DNA from: Rikenellaceae bacterium
GTDB taxonomy: Bacteria; Bacteroidota; Bacteroidia; Bacteroidales; Rikenellaceae
Assembly (NCBI GenBank): GCA_015059845.1
Contig: SUZR01000006.1
Span: 62,001-126,000 of the forward strand
DNA: 64,000 nucleotides
Reading direction: 5' to 3'
The number at the start of each line of letters is the position of its first letter. The stretch's first letter is position 1. The notes beneath the pieces are model-generated. The model ran no database searches. It saw only the letters and a program-made list of their open reading frames with translations, and was not told the origin of the DNA. Position numbers and translations under genes: made by a program. Below are positions 1 to 8,009 of this stretch, one piece after another.

Positions 1-1055
1 TTACCCGCGATATCGAATGCGAGTGTTGAGGTGTTACCGCAATCGTCTGTAATAACAAACTCCATCTTGCGCTCCTCACCCTCGGCTGTTGTGACCACTC
101 CGCGATTTACAAGCGTGGGGTAGAAATATTTTGTGCCACCCTGCAACATTGCTGCACGCATCACCTCATTACGCGAGCGGCGCTGAATGGGGTAGTGCGA
201 TACGGCGTTGCAGTAACGCGAGAGGTCGAATGGGAAGCCATCGTTGCGGTATTCAAATATAGCTTTACCATCCAGCTTGGCCACCATATTATATACTCCG
301 TAGGTGTTGGCAACATCATTCTTGCGGTCGGAGGTCTCTACGATGAAGTAACCCTTGCGACCAACCTTTATCGGGCTCTTTTGTGCCGTGCGGTAGGTGT
401 TGGCATCGGCCTTATGTACTGCGTAGGTGGCCAACCTGCTGTGGCAGGGCACGCCTCTAACAGTGTCAACCTCCACGTAGTGTACCTTCATAATGTATGG
501 CGAGATGTTATCTTTGGGCGTAACAATGCCTTGTGAGATGATATTAAGAGTCTTTTGAGTCTTTGCATCTCGTATCTCAAAATGCAGGTGCGGGCCCTGC
601 GATGAGCCTGTATTTCCCGAGCGGGCTATCTCCTCGCCACGCTTTACGGGGAATTGGTCAGCCTGACAGTATAGGTCCACACGGCTCTGCTTAAGGCGAT
701 GGCGCTCCGAGAATACAAAGTCGGCTATATCCTTACGAAAACGCGATAGGTGGCCATAAACCGAAGTCGTTCCATTGGGATGCGTGACGTACAAAGCCAA
801 ACCATAACCCGTAGGCGATTGCGACACACGTGAAACATATCCGTCGGCAACGGCTACCACGGGCTTGCCCTCCACGCCATCGGTCTTGAAGTCTGTGCCT
901 GCGTGGAAATGGTTGGGGCGCATCTCGCCGAAGTTTGCAGAGTAATATCCTGCCACATTACGCAGCGGGTAGTCGTAATATGCAGGGTCCAATTTCTGCG
1001 CCGAGCAGATGTGGGCGCAGCAGAGCAGTATGGTTAGTATAAAAAGTCGTCGCAT
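1..1055 (-). CDS. M23 family metallopeptidase, C-terminus cut by window edge
   Basis: Reading the minus strand from the ATG at 1055 gives an open frame that runs off the left edge, so about 351 residues are visible and the stop is not. It opens with a signal peptide (MRRLFILTILLCCAHICSA). The M23 (LytM/peptidoglycan endopeptidase) domain follows, with the zinc-binding GEMRPNHFHAGTDF and GPHLHFEIRD motifs and an intervening VYGHLSRF. Family knowledge: a zinc endopeptidase acting on peptidoglycan cross-bridges in the periplasm. About 190 residues follow the GPHLHFE motif inside the window, so there is an extra C-terminal domain that I cannot name. The start overlaps the 3' end of recX by 22 bases, which suggests translational coupling at the end of the lptB-aroA-aroC-prmC-recX run. 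Confidence 0.88.
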   Translation of the reverse strand, partial: MRRLFILTILLCCAHICSAQKLDPAYYDYPLRNVAGYYSANFGEMRPNHFHAGTDFKTDGVEGKPVVAVADGYVSRVSQSPTGYGLALYVTHPNGTTSVYGHLSRFRKDIADFVFSERHRLKQSRVDLYCQADQFPVKRGEEIARSGNTGSSQGPHLHFEIRDAKTQKTLNIISQGIVTPKDNISPYIMKVHYVEVDTVRGVPCHSRLATYAVHKADANTYRTAQKSPIKVGRKGYFIVETSDRKNDVANTYGVYNMVAKLDGKAIFEYRNDGFPFDLSRYCNAVSHYPIQRRSRNEVMRAAMLQGGTKYFYPTLVNRGVVTTAEGEERKMEFVITDDCGNTSTLAFDIAG

Positions 1056-1561
1056 TCGTCTTGTATGTTAATATCTTTCATCACCCTCTCTACGCATCTC
1101 AAGGCGTCGTCCATCGCAAAGCCGAGCGAGAGAGCGTGACGTATCAGTTTTGTCTTTAGTTGGTATGCTGTATCGTACTTTGTGGTGCGTACTTTGCGTT
1201 TCAGACGCTCGATAAGACGCTCCTCGTTCTTCTCTGCGGGCATCTGTCGCAAAGCCTCATTTATGATGTTCTCGCCAATGCCTTTGCGCCTGAGTGCTGT
1301 GCGAATCTTATACTCTCCCCACGCACTAAGGTTGCTCTTCTCGCGCACAAAAGCCTCAGCATAACGGCTGTCGTCAATAAATTTTTCGTTGATAAGTCGC
1401 TGCAAAACACCCTGTCTGTCGGCGACGGGTACCTCCCACGTTGCCATCAATCGCAGGGCGTCACCCGACGACCGCTCGGCACGTGCGCACAATCGCATAA
1501 GCGAGGCGAGGGCCTGCTCGGCTGTCTTTGTACGTTTTACTTTCGGTTTGGTCGGCAACAT
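1034..1561 (-). CDS. recX: RecX family regulatory protein
   Basis: 175 residues, the usual size for RecX, which binds RecA filaments and limits recombinase activity in the cytoplasm. Recognisable features are the three-helix tandem repeats, with FIDDSRYAEAFVREK followed by WGEYKIRTALRRKGI near the middle (about residues 60-95), the most conserved part of the family. The N-terminus is Lys/Thr rich. The start lies inside the 3' end of prmC (25-base overlap) and its own 3' end overlaps the M23 peptidase start, so it is almost certainly read from the upstream lptB-aroA-aroC-prmC transcript. An internal Met (MRLC, residue 22) is a possible alternative start. recA is not in this window. Confidence 0.85.
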   Translation of the reverse strand: MLPTKPKVKRTKTAEQALASLMRLCARAERSSGDALRLMATWEVPVADRQGVLQRLINEKFIDDSRYAEAFVREKSNLSAWGEYKIRTALRRKGIGENIINEALRQMPAEKNEERLIERLKRKVRTTKYDTAYQLKTKLIRHALSLGFAMDDALRCVERVMKDINIQDECDDFLY

Positions 1562-2394
1562 ATCATTCTCGGTTTTTGGCGGAAGTCATAATGAATCTCT
1601 ACATCGTAGAAACCCTCGCGGCTCAACATCTCGGCCGTCTCGGTAGCCAGCGTCTCGTGAATCTCAAAGAGTAGAAATCCCTGCTCGGAGAGTAGTTTTT
1701 TTGCGGCGCGTGCTATCTCGCGGTAGAAGATAAGTGGGTCACCATCGTCAACAAATAGCGCCATATGCGGCTCGTGCTTGGTGACGTTTATGTGCATAGC
1801 AGCCATCTCCGATTGCGGAATATATGGCGGGTTGGATACTATTATGTCGAACGTACGGCCTTGTACGGCCTGCAAGCCATCAAGTGCATCATCTTTTATA
1901 ATCTCTACCTCGGTATTTAATAGTCGGGCATTCTCTTTAGTTATCTCTATTGCCCTGTCCGACAGGTCGATAGCCGTAACAGAGGCTTGCGCCAAACGCT
2001 TTCTTAATGCTATGGCTATGCAACCACTTCCCGTACATATATCCAGAATCCTCGGCTCTTTTATCCCTTCGGCGCACTCCATTGCCCACATAACCAACTC
2101 CTCGGTTTCGGGGCGAGGAATCAGTACGCCTTCGCGTACGGTAAAATCGTAACCGCAGAACTCCGCTTTGCCAATCACATACTGCACGGGACGTCCCGAA
2201 GCTAACTCCTCGGCACACTTCTCAATGCCCTCTATCTCGATTATCTCGTTTGGCTCGATGATGTATTTTGATTCCGTCTCGTGGCTTAATGCCGAAGCCA
2301 CCATACGTGCAATATGCCGGCACTCATTCTCATCATATAGAGGGCGAATACAATCTGTAAGATAGCCTATAATCTCGGCACGCGAGGCTCTCAT
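1537..2394 (-). CDS. prmC: Peptide chain release factor N5-glutamine methyltransferase
   Basis: 285 residues, full length. PrmC (HemK) methylates the glutamine of the GGQ motif in release factors 1 and 2, using S-adenosylmethionine. Visible motifs are the SAM-binding loop LDICTGSGCIAIAL (about residues 117-130) and the catalytic NPPY tetrapeptide in IIVSNPPYIP (residues 188-191), preceded by the family's LIPRPETEELV (91-101). The N-terminal about 80 residues form the helical substrate-recognition domain. The ATG shares one base with the aroC stop (TAATG arrangement) and the 3' end overlaps recX by 25 bases, so it sits in a tightly coupled operon. The same genome position encodes metK elsewhere in the window, which supplies its cofactor. 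Confidence 0.95.
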   Translation of the reverse strand: MRASRAEIIGYLTDCIRPLYDENECRHIARMVASALSHETESKYIIEPNEIIEIEGIEKCAEELASGRPVQYVIGKAEFCGYDFTVREGVLIPRPETEELVMWAMECAEGIKEPRILDICTGSGCIAIALRKRLAQASVTAIDLSDRAIEITKENARLLNTEVEIIKDDALDGLQAVQGRTFDIIVSNPPYIPQSEMAAMHINVTKHEPHMALFVDDGDPLIFYREIARAAKKLLSEQGFLLFEIHETLATETAEMLSREGFYDVEIHYDFRQKPRMICCRPNRK

Positions 2395-3374
2395 TATGCG
2401 CGTAGTTTAAGCTCTGCCAGGGCGATGGCAATAGCCGATTCAATGACAACCGCAGCACGCAACGTGATGCATACATCGTGACGGCCCTTTATAACCAAAG
2501 GCTCAACGCTTCCGCTCTCGAAATTGTATGTCTGCTGCTCGCACGATATTGAGGGCGTGGGCTTTACGGCAGCGCGTACAACAATCTCGTTACCGTTGGT
2601 TATGCCACCCACAATGCCCCCTGCGTGGTTTGTTGCTGTCTGACCCTCGGCCGATATTATGCAGTCGTTGTTCTGCGAGCCACGCTTGCGAGCCACCTCA
2701 AAACCATCGCCGAACTCTACACCCTTAACTGCTGGAACAGAGAATAGAAGATGTGCGATAAGGCTCTCTGCCGAGTCAAAAAATGGCTCTCCAAGACCCA
2801 CATCTACGCCCTTCACGCGGCACTCTACAACACCTCCCACCGAGTCTTGTGCCATACGTGCCTGCTCGATGATTTCCGCAAATTTTTCTTTGTTGCGTTC
2901 ACTGCCAATCTCCGTAATCTCGGTTGAGAACTCTACGCTCTGCCCCAAAATCTTCTTTGCCACAACACCCGCAGCAACCAATCCGAGCGTTATACGACCC
3001 GAAAAGTGGCCACCACCACGTGGGTCGTTGTAACCGTTCCACTTCTTCTGTGCCACCCAGTCGGCGTGCGATGGGCGGGGATGCGAGATAAGATTCTTGT
3101 AATCTCCCGAACGGGTATTCTCATTCACAAATTCAATGGTAAGCGGCGAGCCTGTCGTATGGCCGTTGTATAGGCCCGAAACAATGTGTGGCACATCGCC
3201 CTCCTTGCGTGGGGTTGTACCCGCAGCTCCTGCGCGACGACGGTCCAAATCGGCGGTGAACTCCTCCTCGCAGAGTGCTATGCCTGCCGGAACGCCATCA
3301 ATGCTAACGCCCACCTGCGCTCCGTGTGACTCGCCCCAGATGGTTACTCTGAATATATCTCCCCAAGAGTTCAT
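2394..3374 (-). CDS. aroC: Chorismate synthase
   Basis: Seventh step of the shikimate pathway: 5-enolpyruvylshikimate 3-phosphate to chorismate, using reduced FMN. Three signature regions are visible: GESHG near the N-terminus (residues 14-18), RRRAGAAGTTPRKEGD (about 45-60), and RGGGHFSGRIT (about 118-128), the FMN/phosphate-binding block. At 326 residues it is slightly shorter than the common 350-390. No motif is missing, so I take this as lineage variation and not as truncation. It starts one base inside the end of aroA (TAATG), which encodes the preceding enzyme, so the two consecutive shikimate steps are translationally coupled. Confidence 0.96.
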   Translation of the reverse strand: MNSWGDIFRVTIWGESHGAQVGVSIDGVPAGIALCEEEFTADLDRRRAGAAGTTPRKEGDVPHIVSGLYNGHTTGSPLTIEFVNENTRSGDYKNLISHPRPSHADWVAQKKWNGYNDPRGGGHFSGRITLGLVAAGVVAKKILGQSVEFSTEITEIGSERNKEKFAEIIEQARMAQDSVGGVVECRVKGVDVGLGEPFFDSAESLIAHLLFSVPAVKGVEFGDGFEVARKRGSQNNDCIISAEGQTATNHAGGIVGGITNGNEIVVRAAVKPTPSISCEQQTYNFESGSVEPLVIKGRHDVCITLRAAVVIESAIAIALAELKLRA

Positions 3375-4627
3375 TATCGTACGATTATTGATTCCAAATC
3401 CTCAAAGAATGTGGGGTAGCTCTTCTCTACACACTCGGCGTTCTGAATCTTCACCTTCCCCTTGCAGCGCAATGCCGATACGGCCAACGACATCGCAATA
3501 CGGTGGTCGTTGTGGCTGAATGTCTCGGCGGGGTGAATCTCGCCACCTCGGATTTTCATTATGTTATCTTCGCTAATATCTACCTCGATGCCTAACTTCT
3601 CATACTCCTGACGTATGGTCTCGGCGCGGTCACTCTCCTTATGGCGCAGACGGTCTGTGCCGATAATCACGCTCTCACCCTCGGCTGCAGCAGCCAGAGC
3701 TGCCAATGCGGGGAAGAGGTCGGGAGAATTCGTTGCATCAAACTCAAATGCACGCAAATCACGCTTCGATACGGTTATGCTGTTCTGCTCGATGATAAGC
3801 CCTGCACCTGCACGCTCCAGGGCGCGGCATATAGCCGTGTCGGCCTGCTTGGAGAGGGTAGAGATATTCTTTACCGTAACCTCTCCGGCAATAGCACCCG
3901 CAACAAGCATTGTCGAAGCTCCGCTCCAGTCGCCCTCGATAGAGAGGTCGGTGGGCGTATATTTCTGGCTACCCTCGATGAAGAATTGCGAGTAGTCGCC
4001 CTCGTTCTGCATAATCTCGATGCCGAAGCGGTGAGCCGTATCAATCGTCATATCAATATATGGTGTAGATACGGGTGAATCCACGTGCAGCGTGGTATCC
4101 TCCTCGGCAAGCGGTAGTGCCAACAACAATCCCGTAATAAACTGCGACGAAATGCTGCCATCAACCCATATCTCACCACCGTGAATAGGACCCTGCACCT
4201 CGATGGGGAGATATCCTCCGCCATCGCGTACATTTACTCCTAGCTGACGCAGCGGCTCGACCATCATCGTCATCGGGCGGTAGAGTAGTGTACCCTCGCC
4301 CTGAATGGTTATAGGAGTACGGTTTAGTGATGCAATGGGGGTGAAAAGACGTGTTGCGAGTCCCGACTCTCCTACGTGAAGCGTATCGGAGCGTGGATTC
4401 AAACCACCATTGATAGCTATGGTACTATCGTCCAAAAACTCCACCTTTGCTCCCAATGCCTCGATGCACTTTAGAGCCGAGTGGGTGTCCTTACAAAATT
4501 CAATGTTGCGCAACACGGTACGACCCTCGGCCAAAAGAGCCAGAGCAATAGCGCGTTGTGCATAACTTTTAGAGCTTGGAGGAGTTATGATGCCGTTAAC
4601 ACTCCCCAAACTGACATATTTATCCAT
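3374..4627 (-). CDS. aroA: 3-phosphoshikimate 1-carboxyvinyltransferase (EPSP synthase)
   Basis: 417 residues, the usual length. It condenses shikimate 3-phosphate with phosphoenolpyruvate to give EPSP. Family motifs: PPSSKSYAQRAIALALLAEG at the N-terminus (PEP/S3P-binding lysine), GESGLATRLFTP (the usual GNAGTAMR region in its divergent form), IEGDWSGAS, RLRHKESDRAE and DHRIAMS near the C-terminus. The GESGLATR variant and the divergent N-terminus place it with the Bacteroidota branch. The stop lies 6 bases upstream of nothing else but the aroC start (1-base overlap), and the start is 6 bases after the lptB stop, so it is co-transcribed with both. Confidence 0.94.
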   Translation of the reverse strand: MDKYVSLGSVNGIITPPSSKSYAQRAIALALLAEGRTVLRNIEFCKDTHSALKCIEALGAKVEFLDDSTIAINGGLNPRSDTLHVGESGLATRLFTPIASLNRTPITIQGEGTLLYRPMTMMVEPLRQLGVNVRDGGGYLPIEVQGPIHGGEIWVDGSISSQFITGLLLALPLAEEDTTLHVDSPVSTPYIDMTIDTAHRFGIEIMQNEGDYSQFFIEGSQKYTPTDLSIEGDWSGASTMLVAGAIAGEVTVKNISTLSKQADTAICRALERAGAGLIIEQNSITVSKRDLRAFEFDATNSPDLFPALAALAAAAEGESVIIGTDRLRHKESDRAETIRQEYEKLGIEVDISEDNIMKIRGGEIHPAETFSHNDHRIAMSLAVSALRCKGKVKIQNAECVEKSYPTFFEDLESIIVR

Positions 4628-4633
4628 ATTGGG

Positions 4634-5470
4634 TTATTGTTGGTTTTCTTCTTGTTTGCTCATCGTCTGCATAGCCGCTTCGGCTGCAGCTCGCTGCTCG
4701 GCCTCAATACGCTCCATTGTGGCGCTCTTGCGTCCACGCAGCTGGAAGTTCTTGCCGAGATACACCTTACGCACCATCTCGTCGTTGGCCAAATCTTCGG
4801 CCGTACCTGTCTTAAGAATCTTACCCTCGTAGAGCAGGTATGTGCGGTCGGTAATCTCCAGCGTCTCATCAACGTTGTGGTCGGTGATAATCACGCCGAT
4901 ATTCTTCTGCTTGAGCGTCGCTACAATGCTCTGAATATCCTCCACAGCGATGGGGTCAACGCCGGCAAACGGCTCATCCAAAAGAATGAATGAGGGGTTG
5001 ATGGCTACCGCACGTGCAATCTCCGTACGGCGACGCTCACCTCCCGAGAGCTGAATACCCAGACTCTTGCGCACCTTCTGCAAGCGGAACTCCTCGATGA
5101 GAGCCTCCACACGCTCGCGCTGATACTCTTTACTGTAATTGGTCATCTCCAGCACGGCACGAATGTTGTCCTCCACACTAAGACGGCGGAATACAGATGC
5201 CTCCTGTGCCAGATAACCTACACCCATCTGCGCACGACGATATACGGGCATATTGGTAAGCTCGCTTACCTCGCCCTCATCGTTCTCGAGGAAGATTTTA
5301 CCCTCGTTCGGCTTGATAAGTCCCACTATCATATAAAAGGTAGTGGTCTTACCGGCACCGTTGGGGCCCAGCAATCCTACAATCTCTCCCTGCTTTACGT
5401 CGATGGTTACGTGATTTACCACCGTACGTGACTTATATTTTTTGACCAGCTCGCTTGTGAATAGACGCAT
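4634..5470 (-). CDS. lptB: LPS export ABC transporter ATP-binding protein
   Basis: 278 residues. LptB is the cytoplasmic ATPase of the LptB2FG complex that extracts lipopolysaccharide from the inner membrane. Walker A is GPNGAGKTT (35-43), the signature LSGGERRR is at 141-148, Walker B FILLDEP at 161-167, and the switch histidine lies in IITDHNVDETL. The arrangement GPNGAGKTTTFYMIVG is diagnostic of LptB among ABC ATPases. Compared with the roughly 240-residue E. coli protein there is a C-terminal tail of about 35 residues rich in Arg, Glu, Ala and Gln (from about 243), probably helical. It is first in the minus-strand run and faces recQ across a short divergent promoter region. Confidence 0.93.
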   Translation of the reverse strand: MRLFTSELVKKYKSRTVVNHVTIDVKQGEIVGLLGPNGAGKTTTFYMIVGLIKPNEGKIFLENDEGEVSELTNMPVYRRAQMGVGYLAQEASVFRRLSVEDNIRAVLEMTNYSKEYQRERVEALIEEFRLQKVRKSLGIQLSGGERRRTEIARAVAINPSFILLDEPFAGVDPIAVEDIQSIVATLKQKNIGVIITDHNVDETLEITDRTYLLYEGKILKTGTAEDLANDEMVRKVYLGKNFQLRGRKSATMERIEAEQRAAAEAAMQTMSKQEENQQ

Positions 5471-5488
5471 AATCGATGAAATTTTTTA

Positions 5489-5526
5489 CAAAGTTATTAT
5501 TTTTTCCAAAAAAAGTTTTATCTTTG
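5489..5526. promoter_or_regulatory. Divergent promoter region lptB / recQ
   Basis: The 115-base gap between the divergent genes has a Bacteroidota -7 box in each direction: TAACTTTG on the minus strand (CAAAGTTA at 5489-5496) facing lptB, and TATCTTTG at 5519-5526 facing recQ. The -33 boxes are buried in T-runs and cannot be fixed. The predicted leader is about 10-15 bases for lptB and about 55 bases for recQ. Confidence 0.55.
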
Positions 5527-5585
5527 AATGAGAATTTAATTTTTACACCTTTATAGGATATAACATCGCGTATTTATTTCTAACG

Positions 5586-7778
5586 ATGGAACAGGACCAG
5601 AACTTATTGCATAACAAACTTAAGGAGTATTTCGGATTCACATCTTTCAAGGGTAACCAGGAGGCTGTAATCCGTAACTTGCTTTCGGGGCGCGACACCT
5701 TTGTGTTGATGCCCACGGGTGGCGGTAAATCGTTGTGCTATCAGTTGCCTGCGCTTATTATGGATGGTGTGGCAATTATCATCTCGCCACTTATCGCCCT
5801 GATGAAGAATCAGGTCGATGCTATGCGTACATTCTCAACCGAGTCGGGAATTGCTCATTTCCTGAACTCATCACTCAATAAAACGGCTATCAATCAGGTT
5901 CGTCAGGATGTGCTTGCGGGCAAGACCAAACTTTTGTATTTTGCGCCCGAATCACTCACCAAGGAGGATAATGTAGCCTTCCTGCGCAAGATAAAGATTT
6001 CGTTCTACGCCATCGACGAGGCACACTGTATCTCGGAGTGGGGTCACGATTTCCGCCCTGAGTATCGCCGTATTCGCCCTATCATCAACGATATTGGTCA
6101 GGCACCCTTGATTGCTCTTACTGCTACGGCTACGCCGAAGGTGCAGATGGATATCCAGAAGAATTTGGGTATGTCGGATGCTGCGGTGTTTAAGTCTTCG
6201 TTCAACCGCTCGAATCTATTCTATGAGATTCGTCCCAAGCATAACGCCGAGCGTGATATCATACGTTTCATCAAGCAGAAGCCTGGCAAGAGCGGTATTA
6301 TTTACTGCCTGAGCCGCAAGAAAGTTGAAGAGCTGGCCGAGTTGTTGATGGCCAACGGTATTAAGGCGCTGGCATATCACGCAGGTATGGATGCGCAGAC
6401 ACGTGCGAACAATCAGGACGACTTCCTGATGGAGAGGGTGGATGTGATTGTGGCTACTATTGCCTTCGGTATGGGTATCGATAAACCCGATGTGCGATAT
6501 GTTATCCACTACGATATTCCTAAATCTTTGGAGGGATATTATCAGGAGACGGGACGTGCTGGCCGCGATGGTGGCGAGGGACACTGCTTGACCTTCTATA
6601 GCTATAAGGATATCCAGAAGCTCGAGAAGTTTATGCAGGGTAAGCCCGTTGCCGAGCAGGAGATTGGCAAGCTATTGTTGCTCGAGACGGTGTCGTATGC
6701 CGAGAGTTCAATGTGCCGCCGCAAGACTCTGTTGCACTACTTTGGTGAGGAGTACACCGAGGCAAATTGCGGCTGTTGCGATAACTGCGTAAATCCTAAG
6801 CCCAAGGTTGAAGCTAAAGCCGAGATGAAGCTCGCCTTGCAGACTCTGGAGGCTATTGGCGATAAGTTTAAGATTGACCATCTGTGTGCCGTGCTGACGG
6901 GTAAGACTACGGCGCAGGTTAAGAGCTATGCCCACAATAAACTCAAGTTCTTCGGCGAGGGTGAGGACCACGATGCCAAGTTCTGGGGTGCTGTGGTGCG
7001 TCAAGGCTTGATTATGGGTCTTATTGATAAGAGTATCGAGAACTATGGCCTAATCTCTATAAATGAGAAGGGTAAGGAGTATATCAAGTCGCCCAAGTCG
7101 GTGACAATCACCCTCGACCATAACTACGACGAGGAGGAGAAGGAGGAAGAGGCAATGTCGGCACAGATGGGTAAGGGCGGTGCTGCTGACGAGGAGCTCT
7201 TCTCTATGCTCAAGGATTTGCGTAAGAAGGTTGCCAAGAAGCACGACCTGCCGCCATTCGTTATCTTCCAGGACCCGTCGCTTGAGGATATGGCTATTCA
7301 GTATCCTATCACCATCGAGGAGATGCAGAATATCTCAGGTGTCGGTGCGGGTAAGGCTAAGAAGTTTGGTGAGGAGTTTATCAAACTTATCAAGGCTTAC
7401 GTTGAGGAGAAGGATATCATCCGCCCGCAGGATATGGTGGTGAAGGGCGTTGCTAATAAGTCCGGTAATAAGATATTTATCATCCAATCTATCGACCGTA
7501 AGATGGATTTCGAGGATATCGCGCGTGCGAAAAATCTCGATTTCGATGAGCTGCTGTCCGATATTGAGGGTATCGTAAATTCGGGAACGAAGCTCGATAT
7601 CTCGTACTATCTCGACCAGCATATGGACGAGGATAAGGTGGAGGATATCTACCTCTACTTCAAGGAGGATGCCGAGAGCGACTCGCTGGATGCCGCCATC
7701 GAGGAGTTAGGCTCGGACTATACCGAGGAGGAGATTCGTCTGGTGCGTATCAAGTTCCTGTGCGAGATGGGTAACTAA
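5586..7778 (+). CDS. recQ: ATP-dependent DNA helicase RecQ
   Basis: 730 residues. A 3'-5' helicase acting in recombination and repair of stalled forks. Domains in order: the SF2 helicase core with Walker A MPTGGGKS (42-49), DEAH box (144-147) and motif VI QETGRAGRDG; a zinc-binding module with cysteines in SSMCRRKTLLHYFGE and CGCCDNC (about 375-405); an RQC winged helix; and an HRDC domain (about 525-610; LEDMAIQYPITIEEM). After HRDC there are about 110 further acidic residues ending in a helical segment, longer than E. coli RecQ (about 610 residues) but usual in Bacteroidota. It is followed by a strong terminator at 7801, so it is probably monocistronic. Confidence 0.96.
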   Translation: MEQDQNLLHNKLKEYFGFTSFKGNQEAVIRNLLSGRDTFVLMPTGGGKSLCYQLPALIMDGVAIIISPLIALMKNQVDAMRTFSTESGIAHFLNSSLNKTAINQVRQDVLAGKTKLLYFAPESLTKEDNVAFLRKIKISFYAIDEAHCISEWGHDFRPEYRRIRPIINDIGQAPLIALTATATPKVQMDIQKNLGMSDAAVFKSSFNRSNLFYEIRPKHNAERDIIRFIKQKPGKSGIIYCLSRKKVEELAELLMANGIKALAYHAGMDAQTRANNQDDFLMERVDVIVATIAFGMGIDKPDVRYVIHYDIPKSLEGYYQETGRAGRDGGEGHCLTFYSYKDIQKLEKFMQGKPVAEQEIGKLLLLETVSYAESSMCRRKTLLHYFGEEYTEANCGCCDNCVNPKPKVEAKAEMKLALQTLEAIGDKFKIDHLCAVLTGKTTAQVKSYAHNKLKFFGEGEDHDAKFWGAVVRQGLIMGLIDKSIENYGLISINEKGKEYIKSPKSVTITLDHNYDEEEKEEEAMSAQMGKGGAADEELFSMLKDLRKKVAKKHDLPPFVIFQDPSLEDMAIQYPITIEEMQNISGVGAGKAKKFGEEFIKLIKAYVEEKDIIRPQDMVVKGVANKSGNKIFIIQSIDRKMDFEDIARAKNLDFDELLSDIEGIVNSGTKLDISYYLDQHMDEDKVEDIYLYFKEDAESDSLDAAIEELGSDYTEEEIRLVRIKFLCEMGN

Positions 7779-7800
7779 CCGTAAACGAAGGATAAAGATT

Positions 7801-7840
7801 AGGTGTTGTAAACAAAAGAGGTTTATAACACCTATTTTTT
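7801..7840 (+). terminator. Rho-independent terminator after recQ
   Basis: A 13-bp stem with one mismatch (AGGTGTTGTAAAC at 7801-7813 with GTTTATAACACCT at 7821-7833) and a 7-base loop, followed by A and six T residues. It lies 22 bases after the recQ stop. Confidence 0.88.
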
Positions 7841-7871
7841 TATTATTTTTTCTCGATAACGAAAAAAATAT

Positions 7872-7879
7872 TACCTTTG
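7872..7879 (+). promoter_or_regulatory. metK promoter -7 box
   Basis: TACCTTTG followed by CACCC matches the Bacteroidota -7 consensus TAnnTTTG. The same ATTACCTTTGCACCC string occurs at the rluB promoter (19451-19465). The expected start of transcription, about 7886-7890, falls right at the 5' edge of the SAM-II aptamer, as expected for a riboswitch at the 5' end of an mRNA. No clean -33 box is visible, only a T-run at about 7845-7850. Confidence 0.7.
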
Positions 7880-7890
7880 CACCCGAAAAT

Positions 7891-7972
7891 TGATGTGGAA
7901 GGATTTGGACTGCTTGCAACCACGAAAAAAATGCTAAACCAGCACATTCAGCATACAACAGTCAATCTTCCA
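7891..7972 (+). promoter_or_regulatory. SAM-II riboswitch upstream of metK
   Basis: The conserved SAM-II H-type pseudoknot core can be read directly. The P1 5' strand GTGG (7895-7898) pairs with CCAC (7919-7922). The ATTTG of loop 1 (7903-7907) follows. TTGC at 7914-7917 faces GCTAA at 7933-7937, the conserved P2 with the bulged U. An outer CTG (7910-7912) can pair with CAG (7940-7942). An A-rich linker (ACGAAAAAAA) lies between. Known for the family: it binds S-adenosylmethionine and lowers expression of methionine/SAM genes. Possible switching partners are visible: AATCTTCCA (7964-7972) can pair with TGGAAGGATT (7896-7905, one bulge), and ATGCT/AGCAT (7931-7935/7949-7953) could form a competing hairpin. 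The switching model is inference; the aptamer call is strong. Confidence 0.82.
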
Positions 7973-8009
7973 TACGTTTAATTGTTTGAAACATAAAAAC
8001 TATTAAAGT

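Noticed and set aside
195..536. A 113-residue plus-strand open frame near the left edge
   Set aside because: It is antisense to the M23 peptidase, which has a signal peptide and zinc motifs; the antisense frame has none.
3641..4078. Long plus-strand frames opposite aroA, aroC and lptB
   Set aside because: They mirror well-supported minus-strand genes; codon phase and motifs belong to the minus strand.
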